From assembly GCA_003210025.1 (NCBI GenBank), contig QCNW01000001.1:149324-213323 (forward strand): a stretch of DNA of 64,000 bases, in the 5' to 3' direction. The translations under genes were made by a program, and so were the position numbers. Each line of letters starts with the position of its first letter. Within the stretch, counting starts at the first letter, position 1. Positions 61,501-64,000 of this stretch are shown piece after piece. The stretch comes from Pelagibacteraceae bacterium AG-426-M19 (GTDB lineage: Bacteria > Pseudomonadota > Alphaproteobacteria > Pelagibacterales > Pelagibacteraceae). Below the pieces are notes generated by a model, which saw only the letters and a list, made by a program, of their open reading frames with translations, searched no databases and was not told the DNA's origin.

Positions 61501-62650
61501 TACCTTAAGTAGTTCGAATATGGCTTTACATATTAAGCCTGGCTCTGCACAAACTGGGGTATTAAGCCAACCTGAATACGATTATAGTGAATTAGGTGGA
61601 ACTTGGTCGTCACCTAGAATTATAAGAATGCCAAATAAAGGTCCTGGTGATAATAATTTAGAGGATGATATTTATGTTGCAATTATGGGCGGAGGATACG
61701 GTGTTCAAAACTCAGGTGTTGGTTCTAATTTAACAATTGTTAACCTTGAAGATACAACGTTCCCAGGTAAACTTGAAAAAAGAATAGATATTGAGGATAT
61801 GCTGACGAATGATATCGTTAATTCAACACCAGGTTCGCCAGTTGTAATAACAGCAGATACAGCAAGAGGAATTGATTTTAGAGGTGCACTTGTCTACATC
61901 AGTGATCTTGAAGGAAAAATTACTAAATTTAATTTAACAAATAATAGAACTGATGGAACAGGTAAAGCTTTAAAGATGTATGATAGCACAACATTATTTA
62001 AAGCAGGTTCAAACCAAACTAATGGAAGGTATATGTATCATTCTATGGATGCAACAATTGGACAAACTACTAATTCATTATGGTTATATGCTGGAACTGG
62101 AGATTATGAGAGAATAGGAAATACAAGTAATGGTACAGACAACTTAATGATTGGTATTAGAGATCCTCATTATCCAGATTATAGAGATGTAGCGGTTCCT
62201 AAAAAAGCTGCTGATTTAACAAAATGTAAAAATACCACAAAAGACAAAACAGGTAATAAATGTCCAACCTCAACAGATACCGGTTGGTATATAAAATTAG
62301 ATAAATCTCAGAAAGTTACTGCTGAACCAACTGTATCAAGTGGGTTGGTATATTTTCCAATTTATCAACCAACATCATCAGTTAACAAATGTAGTCTAGG
62401 TGATGCATTTATTTGTGGAGTTGATGATGAGTGTGGAACAAATTTCTCATCTCAACTTAAAAATTTGAGAAGAGGAGATACTTGTAAATATGTTGGACAA
62501 GGTGTTTTATCCAAAATTGTAGTTTTTGCAGGAAAGCTGTTTGCAAACATTGCTGGTCAATCTGCTGGAAGCATAAAAGACTTAGTTAGCATTGAAGCTG
62601 CTGCAGGTGGAACATCTAGTTATAGAAGTTCTTGGAGACAGAACTATTAA
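58505..62650 (+). CDS. pilY1: PilY1-like tip adhesin with a propeller inserted in its VWA domain
   Basis: The 1381-residue secreted protein is PilY1-like. Signal peptide (about 1-23) is followed by LILLDKSGSMS (residues 41-50), the first strand and metal site (MIDAS) of a VWA domain. Residues about 60-340 then form repeats like NHL propeller blades (YSVATDSSGDVYVGQYWI; YGPWGVTVDKTNNRVLSTS). The VWA resumes around 348-540 (SYVLVIGDGDWYNHNG; TFTVAYGTG). Then come DYFDYDGDCNLTETRPNPLG (about 690-708, calcium-loop-like), IYHSELVVV and the PilY1 C-terminal propeller (VYVGANDGMLHAFDGKTGKE). It is at the pilus tip, promoting assembly and adhesion. Confidence 0.9.
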   Translation: MKLKLLILKIILILSFFSNSSFAKNLPPGSGISDVPANVLILLDKSGSMSVRMTSGAGFSYPYSVATDSSGDVYVGQYWIRGIKKFTYSTKSNDTSFASSGTYRGSGNCRSYYPLNMKVHNNKLYVASFYQNRVFRIDLTSGSCDWNQFLNYPRNISIAQNTLYATGYRGMLTYNISGATPSKISCSWSGNLSSYARYYGQTADYKRENYYVHYSRYIYRYTIGSNGCINTNYSSRSYVGNWYYSYGMDHHPSNELILYGSDWRNHRVTKVTLNTSRNGYTAIKNIGRYGRNASKTGNVRMYGPWGVTVDKTNNRVLSTSYYKQSVNAFDLDLNFDKEFGGSAGTRMSGAHEAIQSIVTDSSLTAGVNFGFGYWSWDNNGSGFRSWSGDITNGRATPCTSRACIKVRAHKQGAAKINSIIKSVQPGGGTNADNWAKQAEEYYLHSTLSPIDKNLTCQNSYVLVIGDGDWYNHNGAARRVSKLLNSHKIKTFTVAYGTGLSNSGVRNFNRMAQTGGTNSVIVARTTQSLKTQLKAAISQIIAQKLSFSAPAITATIEQGGSLYQAQFDYEQNKEWKGTLKSTAIDSNGVVGKKNWDAAELLENRKTDDRKIWTHLPNTSANSGYSNLNNWVTSNYQDIDKLFTHTNNEVPNYHSKSDNPTNTQRCKNVASVQNDNEDDIKGLIQFVRGQDYFDYDGDCNLTETRPNPLGDIYHSELVVVSKPSAETAFAGRNQEAYWRSLKNYSSFAQKHSSRKETVYVGANDGMLHAFDGKTGKEIWAFVPPFIASTMPNMVNVNLNRSGVGGSNAIYGVDGSVTAHDMFYKGPYDSKKEWHTILMVPYGRGGAGFSVLDITDRDAPMHLYSVLNDGIQTKVHVMDHNGTISSYDYIKKIYDLASFFESITVSSNNKGDLTCKSDQSTDCQESNVWTLDVPNLSKSDISILIDDKPFNNFTVKSSTITIPAPPSGGQAQTKPATEITLINKTLKFYGADPCASNPNAACTLSSSNMALHIKPGSAQTGVLSQPEYDYSELGGTWSSPRIIRMPNKGPGDNNLEDDIYVAIMGGGYGVQNSGVGSNLTIVNLEDTTFPGKLEKRIDIEDMLTNDIVNSTPGSPVVITADTARGIDFRGALVYISDLEGKITKFNLTNNRTDGTGKALKMYDSTTLFKAGSNQTNGRYMYHSMDATIGQTTNSLWLYAGTGDYERIGNTSNGTDNLMIGIRDPHYPDYRDVAVPKKAADLTKCKNTTKDKTGNKCPTSTDTGWYIKLDKSQKVTAEPTVSSGLVYFPIYQPTSSVNKCSLGDAFICGVDDECGTNFSSQLKNLRRGDTCKYVGQGVLSKIVVFAGKLFANIAGQSAGSIKDLVSIEAAAGGTSSYRSSWRQNY

Positions 62651-62663
62651 TCAATAGACATTT

Positions 62664-64000
62664 ATGAAAAAGATTTTACTTAGTATAATCTTATTCTTTT
62701 TATTTAGTTCCATAGGTTATGCTGGTCCTTGTTTAACAACAATAGCTAGCGCATCAACAAACCAATTAGCATGTGCAGATGATGATATTTTAAATGTTAC
62801 TTCTGCTGGTTCTATTACCTACAATGACCATAAGGCTGTTGATCTAGAGGATGAAACTGGAGTTCAGATTACAAATGATGGAACAATCCAAACAGAAGAT
62901 GGAACTAATAAACAAAAAGCAATTCATGCTCAATCATCTTTAAATACAACAATAACTAATAATGGAACTATCAACTCAGACAATAATGAAGGAATTTATA
63001 TAGATTACGCAGAAAATATAACAATCACAAATAATGCGGGTGCCACAATTAGCGCTGAAGCAGGAAATGCGATTGAGGGTCGAAATGTTGGTTGGTGTGA
63101 TAAGGCTGGAAATAACGATAATTGTCAATCTAGTTTATCATCCTCGGGCTCTACTGCAGTTGGGCTAATATTGCATAATCACGGTATGATTAGTGCAACA
63201 CAAGGAACAATTTTGTTAGGCACTGGAGGAGGAGGAAACCCACGAAGTCGAGGTGTTAAAATTTATAACTATGATGGAGGAACAATTAAATCTACATCAG
63301 GTAATAACCCAATTATCGCAAAATATCTTACAGATAGTGAAATTATAAATTATGAGGGAGGAACAATCGAGAGTGCAGGTAGATATGGTATACTAGCTGA
63401 AAATGGATCAAATATTACAATAGATAATCGTGGAACAATAACTTCAGATAGAAATACTATTTATTGTAGAGAGTGCTCTGGAGTTACATTTATAAATTCA
63501 GGAACAATCAGCTCAACAAATACAGGTACTAATACAGGTACAGTTCTTATTGATAGACAAGGAGATAGTGACGATGCTCATACAATTACAAATAGTGGAA
63601 CTATAGATTCGGCGTTTGGACCGGCAATACAAATAGCTAGAAACACTGGTGGAACAACTATCGACAATACTGGAACAATAAAATCAACAACAGCTGCTAT
63701 TGGAGCTGGTAGAACAAAGAACCTTACCATAAATAATCATGGAACGATAACATCAACAGGTGAGAATGATACAGGTCACTTTGGAATTGGATTTGGTAAT
63801 GATTCAACATCTGTAGAAGCTGGTGAAAATGTAGTTCTAAATAATTTTGGAACAATTAGCGCAATTAATGGTGATGCAGACGGAATTAAAATTGGAGATT
63901 ATCACGCCAATAAAAACTTTGATGACTTAACAATTAATAATTCAGGAACTATTTCAGGAGGTGACAATTCTATTGTTATGGCAAATTCAAATAACACAGG
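62664..64000 (+). CDS. Large secreted repeat protein, beta-helix type (partial)
   Basis: An open frame starts at ATG 62664, 13 bases after the pilY1 stop codon, and runs uninterrupted to the window edge (445 codons). It has a signal peptide (MKKILLSIILFFLFSSIGYA) and then at least 13 repeats with the core I-x-N-x-G-T-I, e.g. ITNNGTI, IDNRGTI, FINSGTI, IDNTGTI, INNHGTI, INNSGTI. Such spacing fits a beta-helix like those of autotransporters and adhesins. Cysteines occur near the start and in two short loops. The C-terminus is outside, so a barrel or other anchor cannot be judged. Confidence 0.82.
   Translation, partial: MKKILLSIILFFLFSSIGYAGPCLTTIASASTNQLACADDDILNVTSAGSITYNDHKAVDLEDETGVQITNDGTIQTEDGTNKQKAIHAQSSLNTTITNNGTINSDNNEGIYIDYAENITITNNAGATISAEAGNAIEGRNVGWCDKAGNNDNCQSSLSSSGSTAVGLILHNHGMISATQGTILLGTGGGGNPRSRGVKIYNYDGGTIKSTSGNNPIIAKYLTDSEIINYEGGTIESAGRYGILAENGSNITIDNRGTITSDRNTIYCRECSGVTFINSGTISSTNTGTNTGTVLIDRQGDSDDAHTITNSGTIDSAFGPAIQIARNTGGTTIDNTGTIKSTTAAIGAGRTKNLTINNHGTITSTGENDTGHFGIGFGNDSTSVEAGENVVLNNFGTISAINGDADGIKIGDYHANKNFDDLTINNSGTISGGDNSIVMANSNNT
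62868..63956 (+). repeat. About 13 coding repeats of a NxGTI motif
   Basis: Within the partial gene at the right edge the motif I-(T/D/N)-N-x-G-T-I recurs about every 20-40 residues. At DNA level the core reads AAT-AAT-GGA-AC(T/A)-AT(T/A/C) or close variants. The copies vary enough in DNA to suggest old duplication with selection on the protein, not recent slippage. Confidence 0.8.

Noticed and set aside
62868..63956. CRISPR array
   Set aside because: The repeats are in frame, variable, irregularly spaced and encode a protein motif; there are no constant direct repeats with unique spacers.
1..64000. tRNA, rRNA, prophage or insertion sequence
   Set aside because: No cloverleaf or TPsiC-like box in the short intergenic gaps, no transposase or integrase-like protein and no terminal repeats were seen.

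Overview
This is a gene-dense, AT-rich stretch of a bacterial chromosome. No gap between genes exceeds about 150 bases, stop and start codons often overlap, and several convergent gene pairs overlap by a few bases. The gene content is mainly ABC and DMT transporters, onium-compound (betaine, carnitine, choline) catabolism, a compact type IV pilus locus and GFA proteins. This points to a streamlined marine alphaproteobacterium, most likely Pelagibacterales (SAR11). That assignment is an inference from gene content and composition; no rRNA or tRNA gene was seen.

Layout. 1-4.6 kb: a minus-strand operon of an iron alcohol dehydrogenase, an amidase, a DMT exporter and a homocysteine methyltransferase. 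4.6-17.7 kb: an onium-compound region with a glycine betaine/proline ABC transporter (ATPase, a double-length permease, binding protein), a gamma-butyrobetaine hydroxylase-type dioxygenase, carnitine dehydrogenase, a BKACE (dehydrocarnitine cleavage) enzyme, a hotdog thioesterase, a CitE-like lyase, a choline-dehydrogenase-like GMC oxidase and two GFA proteins. Together these could turn gamma-butyrobetaine or carnitine into glycine betaine.

18.7-32.2 kb: a branched-chain-amino-acid-type binding protein on the plus strand faces a 12-kb minus-strand run. The run holds two complete liv transporters, AzlCD, a pentapeptide-repeat protein, glutarate hydroxylase (GlaH/CsiD), a pyrroline-5-carboxylate-reductase-like protein and two tiny ORFs. 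It ends in a strong bidirectional terminator and has another terminator inside it, just after the second binding protein.

32.2-42.4 kb: a LysE exporter with a possible folded leader, a TIGR03643 protein, glutaredoxin, an inverse-autotransporter-like barrel coupled to a secreted protein, MsrB, a deacetylase, AceE, a D-2-hydroxyacid dehydrogenase, a DMT exporter and a D-amino-acid dehydrogenase.

42.5-64 kb: the most striking part. An ammonium transporter is fused to a SpoIIE-type PP2C phosphatase. It lies next to two pilins, a STAS anti-sigma-antagonist-like protein and an RsbW-like HATPase, all embedded in the type IV pilus cluster (PilC, PilB, secretin, PilP, PilO and a PilM-PilN fusion on the minus strand; PilT, minor pilins and PilY1 on the plus strand). 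These parts form a plausible ammonium-sensing partner switch that may control pili or another output. PilY1 carries an apparent beta-propeller insert inside its VWA domain. It is followed by the beginning of a long secreted repeat protein that runs off the window.
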